Shown here: positions 10,018 through 19,070 of the stretch, piece after piece | How the letters are laid out: every line of letters starts with the position of its first letter | Numbering within the stretch: the first letter of the stretch is position 1 | Source of the DNA: Klebsiella planticola ATCC 33531 | GTDB taxonomy: Bacteria > Pseudomonadota > Gammaproteobacteria > Enterobacterales > Enterobacteriaceae | NCBI RefSeq assembly: GCF_000735435.1 | Contig: NZ_JMPP01000024.1 | Span: forward strand, 124,001-188,000 | Direction: 5' to 3' | DNA: 64,000 bases | Translations under genes and position numbers: made by a program | The notes under the pieces: generated by a model | The model's input: the letters and a program-made list of their open reading frames with translations, nothing else | The model's database searches: none | What the model was told of the DNA's origin: nothing

Positions 10018-11088
10018 ATGAAAACGCTAGCCACAACGTTAATGACGGGGATTTTACTGGCCGGTTCGACTCTGAGCTTTTCCGCCGCTGCGGCGGATAA
10101 GCTTGTCATCGCCCACCGGGGCGCCAGCGGCTATCTGCCGGAGCATACGCTGCCGGCAAAAGCGATGGCCTACGCTCAGGGCGCCGATTATCTTGAGCAG
10201 GACCTGGTGATGACCAAAGACGATCGGCTGGTGGTGCTCCATGACCACTATCTCGATCGGGTGACCGACGTCGCGGAGCGTTTCCCGCAGCGCGCGCGGC
10301 AGGATGGCCGCTTCTACGCCATCGACTTTACCCTGGCGGAGATAAAATCGCTGCGGTTCAGCGAAGGGTTTGAGCCGAAGGACGGCAAGCATGTACAGAC
10401 CTTCCCTGGCCGCTTCCCGATGGGGAAATCGGACTTCCGCATTCATACTTTTGAAGAGGAGATCGAGTTTGTTCAGGGGCTGAACCATTCAACGGGGAAA
10501 AATATCGGTATCTACCCGGAAATTAAGGCGCCGTGGTTCCACCATCAGGAAGGCAAGGATATCGCCGCCAGCGTCCTGCAGGTGCTGAAGACATACGGGT
10601 ATACTCGCAAGCAGGATAAGATCTATCTGCAGTGCTTTGATGCTAACGAGCTCAAGCGTATTAAGCATGAGCTGGAGCCGAAGATGGGGATGGACCTGAA
10701 GCTGGTGCAGCTGATCGCTTACACCGACTGGAACGAAACCCGGCAACGCCAGGCGGACGGCAAATGGGTTAACTACAGCTATGACTGGATGTTTAAGCCC
10801 GGCGCGATGCAGCAGATTGCGCAATATGCCGACGGAATTGGCCCGGACTACCATATGCTGGTGGCGGCGAATTCCAGACCGGGTCAGGTTGTGCTAAACG
10901 AGATGGTGAAAGAGGCGCATGAGAGCAAAATGCAGGTGCATCCGTACACCGTCCGGGCAGACCAACTGCCGGAATATACCACGGACGTGAATCAGCTTTA
11001 TGACCTGCTGTATAACCAGGCGGGCGTGGACGGGCTGTTTACGGATTTCCCGGATAAGGCGGTGAGCTTTTTGAAGGATAAACGCTGA
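10018..11088 (+). CDS. glpQ: Periplasmic glycerophosphodiester phosphodiesterase
   Basis: Periplasmic enzyme hydrolysing glycerophosphodiesters to glycerol 3-phosphate plus alcohol, feeding GlpT. 356 aa with the ATG at 10018; the AAGGA at 10007-10011 is 6 bases away, whereas an in-frame ATG at 10012 would touch it. A signal peptide ends near SFSAAAA. GDPD hallmarks are HRGASGYLPEHT with the metal/catalytic His-Arg and Glu, LEQDLVMTKD, and HDHYLDR with the second catalytic His. It is cotranscribed with glpT. Confidence 0.96.
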   Translation: MKTLATTLMTGILLAGSTLSFSAAAADKLVIAHRGASGYLPEHTLPAKAMAYAQGADYLEQDLVMTKDDRLVVLHDHYLDRVTDVAERFPQRARQDGRFYAIDFTLAEIKSLRFSEGFEPKDGKHVQTFPGRFPMGKSDFRIHTFEEEIEFVQGLNHSTGKNIGIYPEIKAPWFHHQEGKDIAASVLQVLKTYGYTRKQDKIYLQCFDANELKRIKHELEPKMGMDLKLVQLIAYTDWNETRQRQADGKWVNYSYDWMFKPGAMQQIAQYADGIGPDYHMLVAANSRPGQVVLNEMVKEAHESKMQVHPYTVRADQLPEYTTDVNQLYDLLYNQAGVDGLFTDFPDKAVSFLKDKR

Positions 11089-11092
11089 AATT

Positions 11093-11168
11093 GCCGGGTG
11101 GCGGCTGCGCCTTACCCGGCCTGTGAACTGCGGTTTTACAGGTCGGGTTAGCGAAGCGCCGCCCGACA
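11093..11168. repeat. REP pair between glpQ and yfaE
   Basis: Two REP-like palindromes in inverted orientation (11093-11122, GCCGGGTGGCGGCTGCGCC...; 11138-11168, ACAGGTCGGGTTAGCGAAGC...) fill the space between the convergent ends of glpQ and yfaE, serving as the likely boundary of both transcripts. E. coli has inaA in this interval; here it is missing. Confidence 0.8.
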
Positions 11169-11171
11169 CAA

Positions 11172-11426
11172 TCACATCTCGATTTCTATATCACCCTTCG
11201 CCCGGCAGCAGCAGGGCAAAATCTCTCCCGGTTGGATAAACGCCAGCGGCTCGGTCAGCCAGTCAACCTGACCGGAAACCAGCCGCGTGCGACAGGATCC
11301 GCAATAGCCGGCGCGACACTGATACTCCACGTCGATATTATGTGATTCCAGGGCGGCCAACAGGGAAGGGTGTTCATCCTGACACTCAAGGCGAGTGTCA
11401 GAGATTTTCAGAAAAATGCGTTTCAT
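11172..11426 (-). CDS. yfaE: 2Fe-2S ferredoxin-like protein YfaE
   Basis: Plant-type [2Fe-2S] ferredoxin of 84 aa that maintains the diferric-tyrosyl radical cofactor of the NrdB subunit by delivering electrons to it. Cluster ligands are visible as Cys37, Cys42 and Cys45 (CRAGYCGSC), with the fourth among Cys72-74 (PCCC). Its start codon overlaps the nrdB stop by one base (TGATG-type coupling), which places it as the third gene of nrdA-nrdB-yfaE. Confidence 0.95.
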   Translation of the reverse strand: MKRIFLKISDTRLECQDEHPSLLAALESHNIDVEYQCRAGYCGSCRTRLVSGQVDWLTEPLAFIQPGEILPCCCRAKGDIEIEM

Positions 11427-12556
11427 CAGAGCTGGAAGTTGCTCAAATCGTCGGCATCGACTTCGGAATCGATCTGGCCAACCAGGTAGGAGCTGACTTC
11501 CACTTCCTGCGGCGCAACCTGCACGTTATCGGACACCAGCCAGGTGTTGATCCACGGGATCGGGTTGGAGCGGGTCTGGAAGGGCAGATCGAGACCCACC
11601 GCCTGCATGCGGATATTGGTGATGTATTCCACGTACTGGCAGAGAATATCTTTGTTCAGACCGATCATTGAACCGTCACGGAACAGATAATCCGCCCACT
11701 CTTTCTCCTGCTGTGCCGCCAGCACGAACAGATCGTAGCACTCCTGCTTACACTCTTCGGCAATTTCCGCCATTTCCGGGTCGTCGACGCCGGAGCGCAG
11801 CAGATTCAGCATGTGCTGGGTGCCGGTCAGGTGCAGCGCTTCGTCACGGGCGATCAGCCGGATGATTTTGGCGTTGCCTTCCATCAGCTTACGCTCGGCG
11901 AATGCAAAGGAGCAGGCGAAGCTGACGTAGAAGCGAATCGCTTCCAGCGCGTTGACGCTCATCAGGCACAGGTAGAGTTTCTTTTTCAGCTCGCGCAGGT
12001 TAACGGTGATGGTTTTCCCGTTGACGGTGTGCGTGCCTTCACCCAGCAGATGCCAGTAGCTGGTCAGCTCGATCAGCGTATCGTAGTAGTGGGAGATACC
12101 TTCCGCGCGTTTCTGGATTTGCTCGTTGGTGACGATATCGTCGAAGACCATCGCCGGGTCGTTGACGATATTACGGATGATATGGGTGTAGGAGCGCGAG
12201 TGAATCGTCTCTGAGAATGCCCAGGTTTCTACCCAGGTTTCCAGTTCCGGAATCGAAATCAGCGGCAGCAGGGCGACGTTCGGGCTACGGCCCTGGATAG
12301 AGTCCAGCAGCGTCTGATACTTCAGATTGCTGATGAAGATATGTTTTTCGTGTTCCGGCAGCGCCTGATAGTCGATACGGTCGCGGGAGACGTCAACTTC
12401 TTCCGGACGCCAGAAGAAGGAGAGCTGTTTTTCGATCAGCTTTTCGAAGATGTCATATTTTTGCTGATCGTAACGGGCGACGTTAACCGGTTGGCCAAAA
12501 AACATCGGCTCAAGCAGCTGATCGTTTTTCGTCTGTGAAAAAGTGGTGTATGCCAT
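11426..12556 (-). CDS. nrdB: Ribonucleotide reductase class Ia, beta subunit
   Basis: Radical-generating R2 subunit of aerobic ribonucleotide reductase, 376 aa, the E. coli length. The segment [12 protein letters not shown] contains the iron ligands Glu115 and His118 and the radical Tyr122 (mature numbering). Further ligands lie in [15 protein letters not shown] and [14 protein letters not shown]. The C-terminal tail SNFQL-type ([10 protein letters not shown]) is the peptide that docks onto NrdA. The gene is separated from nrdA by about 100 bp containing a REP pair, and is coupled to yfaE downstream. Confidence 0.98.
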   Translation of the reverse strand: MAYTTFSQTKNDQLLEPMFFGQPVNVARYDQQKYDIFEKLIEKQLSFFWRPEEVDVSRDRIDYQALPEHEKHIFISNLKYQTLLDSIQGRSPNVALLPLISIPELETWVETWAFSETIHSRSYTHIIRNIVNDPAMVFDDIVTNEQIQKRAEGISHYYDTLIELTSYWHLLGEGTHTVNGKTITVNLRELKKKLYLCLMSVNALEAIRFYVSFACSFAFAERKLMEGNAKIIRLIARDEALHLTGTQHMLNLLRSGVDDPEMAEIAEECKQECYDLFVLAAQQEKEWADYLFRDGSMIGLNKDILCQYVEYITNIRMQAVGLDLPFQTRSNPIPWINTWLVSDNVQVAPQEVEVSSYLVGQIDSEVDADDLSNFQL

Positions 12557-12584
12557 GAGTGGGGATCCTGTCCTGGAATTATAC

Positions 12585-12652
12585 GCCGGGTGGCGCTTCG
12601 CTAACCCGGCCTACAATAGACCGTAGGCCCGGCAAGCAACGCGCCGCCGGGC
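12585..12652. repeat. REP pair inside the nrdA-nrdB intergenic space
   Basis: Two palindromic REP-like units (12585-12613 GCCGGGTGGCGCTTCGCTAA...; 12622-12652 GTAGGCCCGGCAAGC...GCCGGGC) facing each other between the nrdA stop and the nrdB start, i.e. within a presumed operon. In this position such elements commonly affect relative mRNA stability of the flanking cistrons. Confidence 0.8.
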
Positions 12653-12659
12653 AATATTA

Positions 12660-14945
12660 TCAAATCTTACATGCGCCGCTTTCGCAGCCGTCGTCCTGGA
12701 TGGACGGCGCCAGATCGTCCTGGGCATCTTCCGCGCCATCACGGGTGTTGTGATAGTACAGAGTTTTTACGCCGAATTTATAGGCATTGAGCAAGTCTTT
12801 CAGCAACTGCTGCATTGGCACTTTACCCGACTGGAAACGCGTCGGGTCATAGTTGGTGTTGGCCGAAATCGACTGGTCGATAAACTTCTGCATGATACCC
12901 ACCAGCTGCAGGTAGCCGTCATTGTTCGGCATTTCCCACAGCAGCTCGTAGTTGCCCTGCAGTTTTTCGTAGTCCGGTACCACCTGACGCAGAATGCCGT
13001 CTTTCGAGGCTTTAATGCTGACATGTCCGCGCGGCGGCTCAATACCGTTGGTAGCGTTGGAAATCTGCGAAGAGGTCTCTGACGGCATCAGCGCGGAGAG
13101 CGTGGAGTTACGCAGGCCGTGCTCTTTAATGGACTCGCGCAGCGCTTCCCAGTTGTAGTGCAGCGGCTCGTTGACGATGGCATCGAGATCTTTTTTATAG
13201 GTATCGATCGGCAGCACGCCCTGAGCATAGGTGGTCTCGTTGAACCACGGGCACGCGCCCTGTTCAATGGCCAGCTCGTTTGACGCTTTCAGCAGGTAGT
13301 ACTGAATCGCTTCAAAGGTTTTATGCGTCAGGTTGTTGGCGCTGCCGTCAGAGTAGCGTTTACCGTGCTTCGCCAGGTAGTAGGCGAAGTTGATTACGCC
13401 AATGCCCAGCGTACGACGGCCCATCGCGCCGCGTTTAGCCGCCAGAATCGGGTAGTCCTGGTAATCCAGCAGGGCATCCAGCGCACGCACCGCCAGTACC
13501 GCCAGCTCTTCCAGCTCGTCGAGGCTTTCAATGGCGCCAAGGTTAAAGGCAGACAGCGTACACAGCGCGATTTCACCGTTTTCGTCGTTGACGTCATCCA
13601 GCGGTTTGGTCGGCAGCGCGATTTCCAGGCACAGGTTGGACTGGCGAACCGGCGCCACCACCGGGTCAAACGGGCTGTGGGTGTTGCAGTGGTCAACGTT
13701 CTGAATGTAGATACGGCCGGTGGAGGCGCGTTCCTGCATCATCAGGGAGAACAGCTCAACCGCTTTGATGCGCTGCTTACGAATGCTGTCGTCTTTTTCG
13801 TACAGGGTGTACAGACGTTCGAATTCGTCCTGATCGGCGAAGAAGGCGTCATACAGACCCGGGACGTCGGACGGGCTGAACAGGGTAATGTCTTCACCTT
13901 TCAGCAGGCGGGTGTACATCAGTTTGTTGATCTGTACGCCGTAGTCCATGTGGCGAACGCGGTTGGCGTCGGTACCACGGTTGTTTTTCAGCACCAGCAG
14001 ACTTTCGACTTCCAGATGCCACATCGGGTAGAACAGCGTCGCCGCACCGCCGCGTACGCCGCCCTGCGAGCAGGACTTCACCGCGGTCTGGAAGTGCTTA
14101 TAGAACGGAATACAGCCGGTGTGGAACGCTTCGCCGCCGCGGATCGGGCTGCCGAGCGCACGGATGCGGCCGGCGTTAATGCCGATACCGGCGCGCTGAG
14201 AAACATATTTCACGATGGCGCTGGAGGTGGCGTTGATGGAATCGAGGCTATCGCCGCACTCGATCAGCACGCAGGAGCTGAACTGACGCGTTGGGGTACG
14301 CACGCCGGACATAATCGGCGTCGGCAGCGAGATTTTAAAGGTGGAGACGGCATCATAGAAACGCTTGATGTAGTCCAGACGCGTCTCGCGCGGGTAGTTG
14401 GAGAACAGGCAGGCGGCAACCAGAATATAGAGGAACTGGGCGCTCTCGTAAATTTCGCCGGTGACGCGGTTCTGGACCAGATATTTGCCTTCCAGCTGCT
14501 TAACGGCAGCGTAGGAGAAACTCATATCGCGATCGTGAACAATGAACGAATCCATCTGCTTGAACTCTTCTTCCGTGTAGTCTTCCAGCAGATGAGTATC
14601 GTATTTACCTTTTTTCACCATCCTGGTGACGTGGTCGTACAGCGCAGGCGGTTCAAACTGGCCGTAGGCTTTTTTACGCAGATGGAAGATGGCCAGGCGC
14701 GCGGCGAGATACTGGTAATCCGGCGCTTCGCGGGAGATCAGGTCCGCGGCTGCCTTAATGATGGTTTCGTGGATATCGGCGGTTTTGATGCCGTCGTAAA
14801 ACTGAATGTGAGAGCGCAGTTCTACCTGAGAAATCGAAACGTTATTCAGTCCTTCTGCCGCCCAATCCAGTACACGGTGGATTTTATCGAGATTAATGCG
14901 CTCGGTGCTACCGTCACGCTTTGTCACCAGCAGACTCTGATTCAT
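12660..14945 (-). CDS. nrdA: Ribonucleotide reductase class Ia, alpha subunit
   Basis: Catalytic R1 subunit reducing ribonucleoside diphosphates to deoxyribonucleotides, 761 aa as in E. coli. I chose the ATG at 14945 because the ATP-cone begins immediately (MNQSLLVTKRDGSTERINLDK); the open frame extends 51 codons upstream through the promoter region. The active-site segment SNLCLEIALPTKP contains Asn437, Cys439 and Glu441. The C-terminal redox pair is Cys754/Cys759 (GCESGACKI). The gene is first of nrdA-nrdB-yfaE and is preceded by DnaA boxes and NrdR-like boxes. Confidence 0.98.
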   Translation of the reverse strand: MNQSLLVTKRDGSTERINLDKIHRVLDWAAEGLNNVSISQVELRSHIQFYDGIKTADIHETIIKAAADLISREAPDYQYLAARLAIFHLRKKAYGQFEPPALYDHVTRMVKKGKYDTHLLEDYTEEEFKQMDSFIVHDRDMSFSYAAVKQLEGKYLVQNRVTGEIYESAQFLYILVAACLFSNYPRETRLDYIKRFYDAVSTFKISLPTPIMSGVRTPTRQFSSCVLIECGDSLDSINATSSAIVKYVSQRAGIGINAGRIRALGSPIRGGEAFHTGCIPFYKHFQTAVKSCSQGGVRGGAATLFYPMWHLEVESLLVLKNNRGTDANRVRHMDYGVQINKLMYTRLLKGEDITLFSPSDVPGLYDAFFADQDEFERLYTLYEKDDSIRKQRIKAVELFSLMMQERASTGRIYIQNVDHCNTHSPFDPVVAPVRQSNLCLEIALPTKPLDDVNDENGEIALCTLSAFNLGAIESLDELEELAVLAVRALDALLDYQDYPILAAKRGAMGRRTLGIGVINFAYYLAKHGKRYSDGSANNLTHKTFEAIQYYLLKASNELAIEQGACPWFNETTYAQGVLPIDTYKKDLDAIVNEPLHYNWEALRESIKEHGLRNSTLSALMPSETSSQISNATNGIEPPRGHVSIKASKDGILRQVVPDYEKLQGNYELLWEMPNNDGYLQLVGIMQKFIDQSISANTNYDPTRFQSGKVPMQQLLKDLLNAYKFGVKTLYYHNTRDGAEDAQDDLAPSIQDDGCESGACKI

Positions 14946-14983
14946 GTGGATTATACCTGTCCGTGAGAGAAAATATCCCCCGC

Positions 14984-14992
14984 TTATCCACA
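14984..14992 (+). promoter_or_regulatory. DnaA box upstream of nrdA
   Basis: Exact TTATCCACA consensus DnaA box 39 bases upstream of the nrdA start codon. In E. coli, DnaA binds comparable sites at nrdA and couples nucleotide synthesis to replication initiation. Confidence 0.85.
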
Positions 14993-15013
14993 GAACGCCG
15001 TTGTGACTAACTC

Positions 15014-15022
15014 TGTGGATAA
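15014..15022 (-). promoter_or_regulatory. Second, inverted DnaA box upstream of nrdA
   Basis: TGTGGATAA on the plus strand is the exact complement of TTATCCACA. It faces the box at 14984-14992 with 21 bases between them, so DnaA could bind as an inverted pair. Confidence 0.85.
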
Positions 15023-15068
15023 ATACTATATGTAGGGGGTTGTAGATAAAAGAAACGCTATATGGTGA
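15023..15068. promoter_or_regulatory. Two NrdR-like boxes upstream of nrdA
   Basis: Two related 16-bp-type motifs share the core CTATAT: one centred at about 15030 (TACTATATGTAGG) and one at about 15062 (AACGCTATATGGTGA). They resemble the NrdR consensus acaCwAtATaTwGtgt and their cores are 32 bases apart, three helical turns, which is the arrangement NrdR uses to repress nrd promoters. Confidence 0.65.
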
Positions 15069-15235
15069 GTATTTTAGTAAGGATTCTTTTGAGTACAAGG
15101 GTTGATTTTGACGTTAATTTGAGGTTGCGGAAGCGTAATGATCGCTAAGTCCACGCCGCATAAGGCCTGGCGGAGATGTCAATAAACTGGAAAATAAATA
15201 TGAAAATTTGATCGAATGCTGATTTCTTCGACGGA

Positions 15236-15263
15236 TGTAAAAATTACGCGGCTTGATGCCGCG
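15236..15263 (-). terminator. Intrinsic terminator of ubiG
   Basis: On the minus strand CGCGGC-ATCAA-GCCGCG forms a 6-bp GC-rich stem followed by TAATTTTTA, 38 bases after the ubiG stop. It separates ubiG from the nrdA promoter in the 356-bp gap 14946-15301. The remaining part of that gap (about 15069-15235) shows nothing I can name. Confidence 0.7.
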
Positions 15264-15301
15264 CAATCATCAAATAATCATCATATGAAAAACTGCTGAC
15301 G

Positions 15302-16030
15302 TTATGCGCTTTTCGCGGTTGTATGCAACATATAGTTAACATCTACGCCCGGCGCCAGCTTGAAGGTATTGGTCAGCGGATTGTAATGCAGGCCGATGAT
15401 ATGCTGCTCTTTCAGAGTAGTCTGATCAACCCAGCCAATCAGCTCCGCCGGCTTAATGAATTTCTTCACGTCATGCGTCCCTTTGGGCACCATTTTCATC
15501 ACGTACTCAGCGCCGACTACCGCCATCAGCCACGCTTTACCATTGCGGTTAATGGTCGAGAAGAAGACCTGACCGCCGGGCTTCACCAGCCGTGCGCAGG
15601 CGTGCACCACCGATTGTGGGTCCGGAACGTGCTCCAGCATTTCCATGCAGGTCACCACATCGTACTGACCGGCGTGCTTCGCCGCGTGCTCTTCTACCGT
15701 CTCCTGGACATACTCGACCTGAACGCCGCTTTCCAGCGCGTGCAGCTTCGCTACCTGCAGCGGTTCAAAGCCCATGTCGAGCCCGGTTACCGTTGCGCCT
15801 TCACGCGCCATGCTCTCGGCAAGGATGCCGCCGCCGCAGCCAACATCGAGTACCTTTTTGCCAAACAGGCCGCCAGAACGCTCCGCAATATAGCCAAGAC
15901 GCAGCGGGTTGATACGATGTAAGGGCTTGAACTCGCCCTCTAAGTCCCACCAGCGCGAGGCGACGGCTTCAAATTTAGCAATTTCATGATGATCAACGTT
16001 GTGGGCCACCGGCTGTTTTTCGGCATTCAT
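15302..16030 (-). CDS. ubiG: Ubiquinone biosynthesis O-methyltransferase
   Basis: SAM-dependent methyltransferase carrying out both O-methylations of ubiquinone synthesis, 242 aa. The class I methyltransferase motif [11 protein letters not shown] spans residues 60-70, with LDMGFEPL (motif II) and [12 protein letters not shown] (motif post I/III) behind it. It has a membrane-associated role in the Ubi complex. It is divergent from gyrA, as in E. coli, and is followed by its own terminator, so it is not cotranscribed with nrdA. Confidence 0.97.
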   Translation of the reverse strand: MNAEKQPVAHNVDHHEIAKFEAVASRWWDLEGEFKPLHRINPLRLGYIAERSGGLFGKKVLDVGCGGGILAESMAREGATVTGLDMGFEPLQVAKLHALESGVQVEYVQETVEEHAAKHAGQYDVVTCMEMLEHVPDPQSVVHACARLVKPGGQVFFSTINRNGKAWLMAVVGAEYVMKMVPKGTHDVKKFIKPAELIGWVDQTTLKEQHIIGLHYNPLTNTFKLAPGVDVNYMLHTTAKSA

Positions 16031-16189
16031 GGGCGCTTCGACTCCTTTTCTGTTCAGACCGGCGAGTATATCAGGTGACCGACATGAATAAACCGTCTAT
16101 CCCCATCGCCTTTTGCCGGGACCCGATAGCGCGAATCGGAGCGCCTGCATTTGCCGCCACGATGCGGCGCGAAATTCATTGGGTATAGG

Positions 16190-16220
16190 TTTACCCGTAT
16201 CACCGTGGCTGTGTTATAAT
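16190..16220 (+). promoter_or_regulatory. gyrA promoter
   Basis: A consensus TATAAT at 16215-16220 lies 45 bases before the gyrA ATG with a weak -35 (TTTACC, 16190-16195) at a long 19-base spacing. GyrA promoters with poor -35 and GC-rich discriminators (here TTGCGACC) are typically induced by DNA relaxation. Confidence 0.6.
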
Positions 16221-16264
16221 TTGCGACCTTTGAATCCGGGATACAGTAGAGGGATAGCGGTTAG

Positions 16265-18904
16265 ATGAGCGACCTTGCGAGAGAAATTACACCGGTCAAC
16301 ATTGAGGAAGAGCTTAAGAGCTCGTATCTGGATTATGCGATGTCGGTCATTGTTGGCCGTGCGCTGCCGGATGTCCGAGATGGCCTGAAACCGGTACACC
16401 GTCGCGTACTTTACGCCATGAACGTATTGGGCAATGACTGGAACAAAGCCTATAAAAAATCCGCCCGTGTCGTTGGTGACGTAATCGGTAAATACCACCC
16501 TCATGGTGATACCGCCGTTTATGACACCATTGTACGTATGGCACAGCCATTCTCCTTGCGTTATATGCTGGTCGATGGCCAGGGTAACTTCGGTTCTGTC
16601 GATGGCGACTCCGCCGCAGCGATGCGTTATACGGAAATCCGTATGTCGAAAATCGCCCACGAGCTGATGGCCGACCTGGAAAAAGAGACGGTTGATTTCG
16701 TTGATAACTATGACGGTACGGAACGTATTCCTGACGTCATGCCGACGAAAATCCCTAACCTGCTGGTGAACGGTTCGTCCGGTATCGCCGTCGGGATGGC
16801 AACCAACATTCCGCCGCACAACCTGACGGAAGTGATCAACGGCTGCCTGGCCTATATCGACGATGAAAATATCTCCGTCGAAGGGCTGATGGAGCACATC
16901 CCGGGTCCGGACTTCCCGACTGCCGCCATTATTAATGGTCGTCGTGGGATTGAGGAAGCTTACCGCACCGGTCGTGGCAAAATTTATATTCGCGCCCGCG
17001 CTGAGGTGGAAACCGATGCGAAGACGGGTCGTGAAACCATCATCGTGCACGAAATTCCGTATCAGGTGAACAAAGCGCGCCTGATCGAGAAAATTGCCGA
17101 GCTGGTGAAAGACAAACGCGTTGAAGGCATCAGCGCGCTGCGTGACGAGTCTGATAAAGACGGGATGCGCATCGTGATTGAAGTGAAACGCGATGCGGTG
17201 GGCGAAGTGGTTCTCAACAACCTCTACTCCCAGACGCAGCTGCAGGTCTCCTTCGGTATTAACATGGTTGCGCTGCACCATGGCCAGCCGAAGATCATGA
17301 ACCTGAAAGATATTCTTTCTGCGTTCGTGCGCCACCGCCGTGAAGTGGTGACGCGTCGTACCATTTTCGAACTGCGTAAAGCCCGCGATCGTGCGCATAT
17401 CCTCGAAGCGCTGGCGATTGCGCTGGCTAACATCGACCCGATCATCGAGCTTATCCGCCGTGCGCCAACGCCTGCGGAAGCTAAAGCTGGCCTGATCGCG
17501 CGTCCATGGGATCTGGGCAACGTGGCGGCGATGCTGGAACGTGCCGGTGATGATGCCGCGCGTCCGGAGTGGCTCGAGCCAGAGTTCGGCGTGCGCGACG
17601 GTCAATACTATCTGACCGAACAGCAGGCCCAGGCGATCCTGGATCTGCGTCTGCAGAAACTGACCGGCCTTGAGCATGAAAAACTGCTCGATGAATATAA
17701 AGAGCTGCTGGAACAGATCGCTGAACTGCTGCATATCCTCGGCAGCGCCGATCGTCTGATGGAAGTGATTCGGGAAGAGCTGGAAGCCATGCGCGAACAG
17801 TTCGGCGACGCGCGTCGTACCGAAATCACCGCCAACACCGCGGATATCAACATCGAAGATCTGATCAACCAGGAAGATGTGGTGGTCACCCTGTCTCACC
17901 AGGGCTATGTGAAGTATCAGCCGCTGACCGACTATGAGGCGCAGCGTCGCGGTGGCAAAGGTAAATCGGCCGCACGTATTAAAGAAGAAGACTTTATCGA
18001 CCGCCTGCTGGTGGCCAATACCCATGACACGATCCTCTGCTTCTCCAGCCGTGGTCGCCTGTACTGGATGAAGGTTTATCAGCTGCCGGAAGCCAGCCGT
18101 GGTGCGCGCGGGCGTCCAATCGTCAACCTGCTGCCGCTGGAAGCTAACGAACGCATTACCGCTATTCTGCCGGTACGCGAATACGAAGAAGGCGTGAACG
18201 TCTTTATGGCGACCGCCAGCGGTACCGTGAAGAAAACCGCGCTGACCGAGTTCAGCCGTCCGCGTTCTGCCGGGATCATCGCGGTGAACCTGAACGAAGG
18301 CGACGAGCTGATTGGCGTTGACCTGACGAACGGTAACGATGAAGCGATGCTGTTCTCAGCCGCCGGTAAAGTGGTGCGCTTTAAAGAGAGCGCGGTCCGT
18401 GCCATGGGCCGTACCGCAACCGGCGTTCGCGGCATCAAGCTGGCGGGTGACGATAAAGTGGTCTCGCTGATCATTCCACGCGGCGAAGGCGCTATCCTGA
18501 CCGTCACGCAGAATGGTTACGGTAAACGTACGGCGGCGGCAGAGTATCCGACTAAGTCCCGTGCAACGCAGGGCGTGATCTCCATTAAGGTCACCGAGCG
18601 TAACGGTTCCGTGGTCGGTGCCGTGCAGGTCGATGATTGCGATCAGATCATGATGATCACCGATGCGGGCACGCTGGTGCGTACGCGCGTGTCGGAAGTC
18701 AGCATCGTCGGTCGTAACACGCAGGGCGTTATTCTGATCCGTACCGCGGAAGATGAAAACGTTGTGGGTCTGCAGCGCGTAGCCGAGCCGGTTGATGACG
18801 AAGAGCTGGATGCCATCGACGGCAGCGTGGCGGAAGGTGACGACGAGATCGCGCCGGAAACTGACGCTGACGCCGATGATGACACTGTCGAAGATGAAGA
18901 ATAA
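16265..18904 (+). CDS. gyrA: DNA gyrase subunit A
   Basis: Breakage-reunion subunit of DNA gyrase, 879 aa (E. coli 875). The catalytic Tyr122 is in [13 protein letters not shown]. The quinolone-resistance-determining region reads [13 protein letters not shown] with Thr83 (codon ACC at 16511-16513) and Asp87 (GAC at 16523-16525). The GyrA-box QRRGGKG, needed for DNA wrapping, is present in [15 protein letters not shown]. The extreme C-terminus is a long acidic tail, typical of enterobacterial GyrA. It is monocistronic, with its own promoter and terminator. Thr83 is discussed in the findings; it is probably native rather than a resistance mutation. Confidence 0.99.
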   Translation: MSDLAREITPVNIEEELKSSYLDYAMSVIVGRALPDVRDGLKPVHRRVLYAMNVLGNDWNKAYKKSARVVGDVIGKYHPHGDTAVYDTIVRMAQPFSLRYMLVDGQGNFGSVDGDSAAAMRYTEIRMSKIAHELMADLEKETVDFVDNYDGTERIPDVMPTKIPNLLVNGSSGIAVGMATNIPPHNLTEVINGCLAYIDDENISVEGLMEHIPGPDFPTAAIINGRRGIEEAYRTGRGKIYIRARAEVETDAKTGRETIIVHEIPYQVNKARLIEKIAELVKDKRVEGISALRDESDKDGMRIVIEVKRDAVGEVVLNNLYSQTQLQVSFGINMVALHHGQPKIMNLKDILSAFVRHRREVVTRRTIFELRKARDRAHILEALAIALANIDPIIELIRRAPTPAEAKAGLIARPWDLGNVAAMLERAGDDAARPEWLEPEFGVRDGQYYLTEQQAQAILDLRLQKLTGLEHEKLLDEYKELLEQIAELLHILGSADRLMEVIREELEAMREQFGDARRTEITANTADINIEDLINQEDVVVTLSHQGYVKYQPLTDYEAQRRGGKGKSAARIKEEDFIDRLLVANTHDTILCFSSRGRLYWMKVYQLPEASRGARGRPIVNLLPLEANERITAILPVREYEEGVNVFMATASGTVKKTALTEFSRPRSAGIIAVNLNEGDELIGVDLTNGNDEAMLFSAAGKVVRFKESAVRAMGRTATGVRGIKLAGDDKVVSLIIPRGEGAILTVTQNGYGKRTAAAEYPTKSRATQGVISIKVTERNGSVVGAVQVDDCDQIMMITDAGTLVRTRVSEVSIVGRNTQGVILIRTAEDENVVGLQRVAEPVDDEELDAIDGSVAEGDDEIAPETDADADDDTVEDEE

Positions 18905-18923
18905 TCTGCGCTAGTGGTGCGAA

Positions 18924-18956
18924 AAGGGCCGGGAGAGACTCCGGCCCTTTTTATTT
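18924..18956 (+). terminator. gyrA intrinsic terminator
   Basis: AAAGGGCCGGGAGAGACTCCGGCCCTTTTTATTT: a 9- to 10-bp GC-rich stem with an internal GAGACT loop and a following T-run, about 20 bases after the gyrA stop. Confidence 0.9.
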
Positions 18957-19070
18957 GTACGCCGCCCTTTATCCGACGCGAAATCCAGAGAGTATAACGT
19001 TGCGACGAAACGTGTTTACCGCTACCTTAACCCCATTCTGTTGAGTCCCTGACGGCCGAGTATCGCCCCA

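Noticed and set aside
13323..14966. 547-codon open frame on the plus strand
   Set aside because: Antisense to nrdA; the apparent protein is rich in Val/Gln/Arg typical of a shadow frame.
16511..16513. GyrA Thr83 as an acquired quinolone-resistance mutation
   Set aside because: Thr83 is native in several related species; typical resistance changes are Ile, Leu, Phe or Tyr, and Asp87 is unchanged.
16214..18025. 603-codon open frame on the minus strand
   Set aside because: Exactly antisense to gyrA, with no family similarity; a codon-bias shadow of a highly biased gene.
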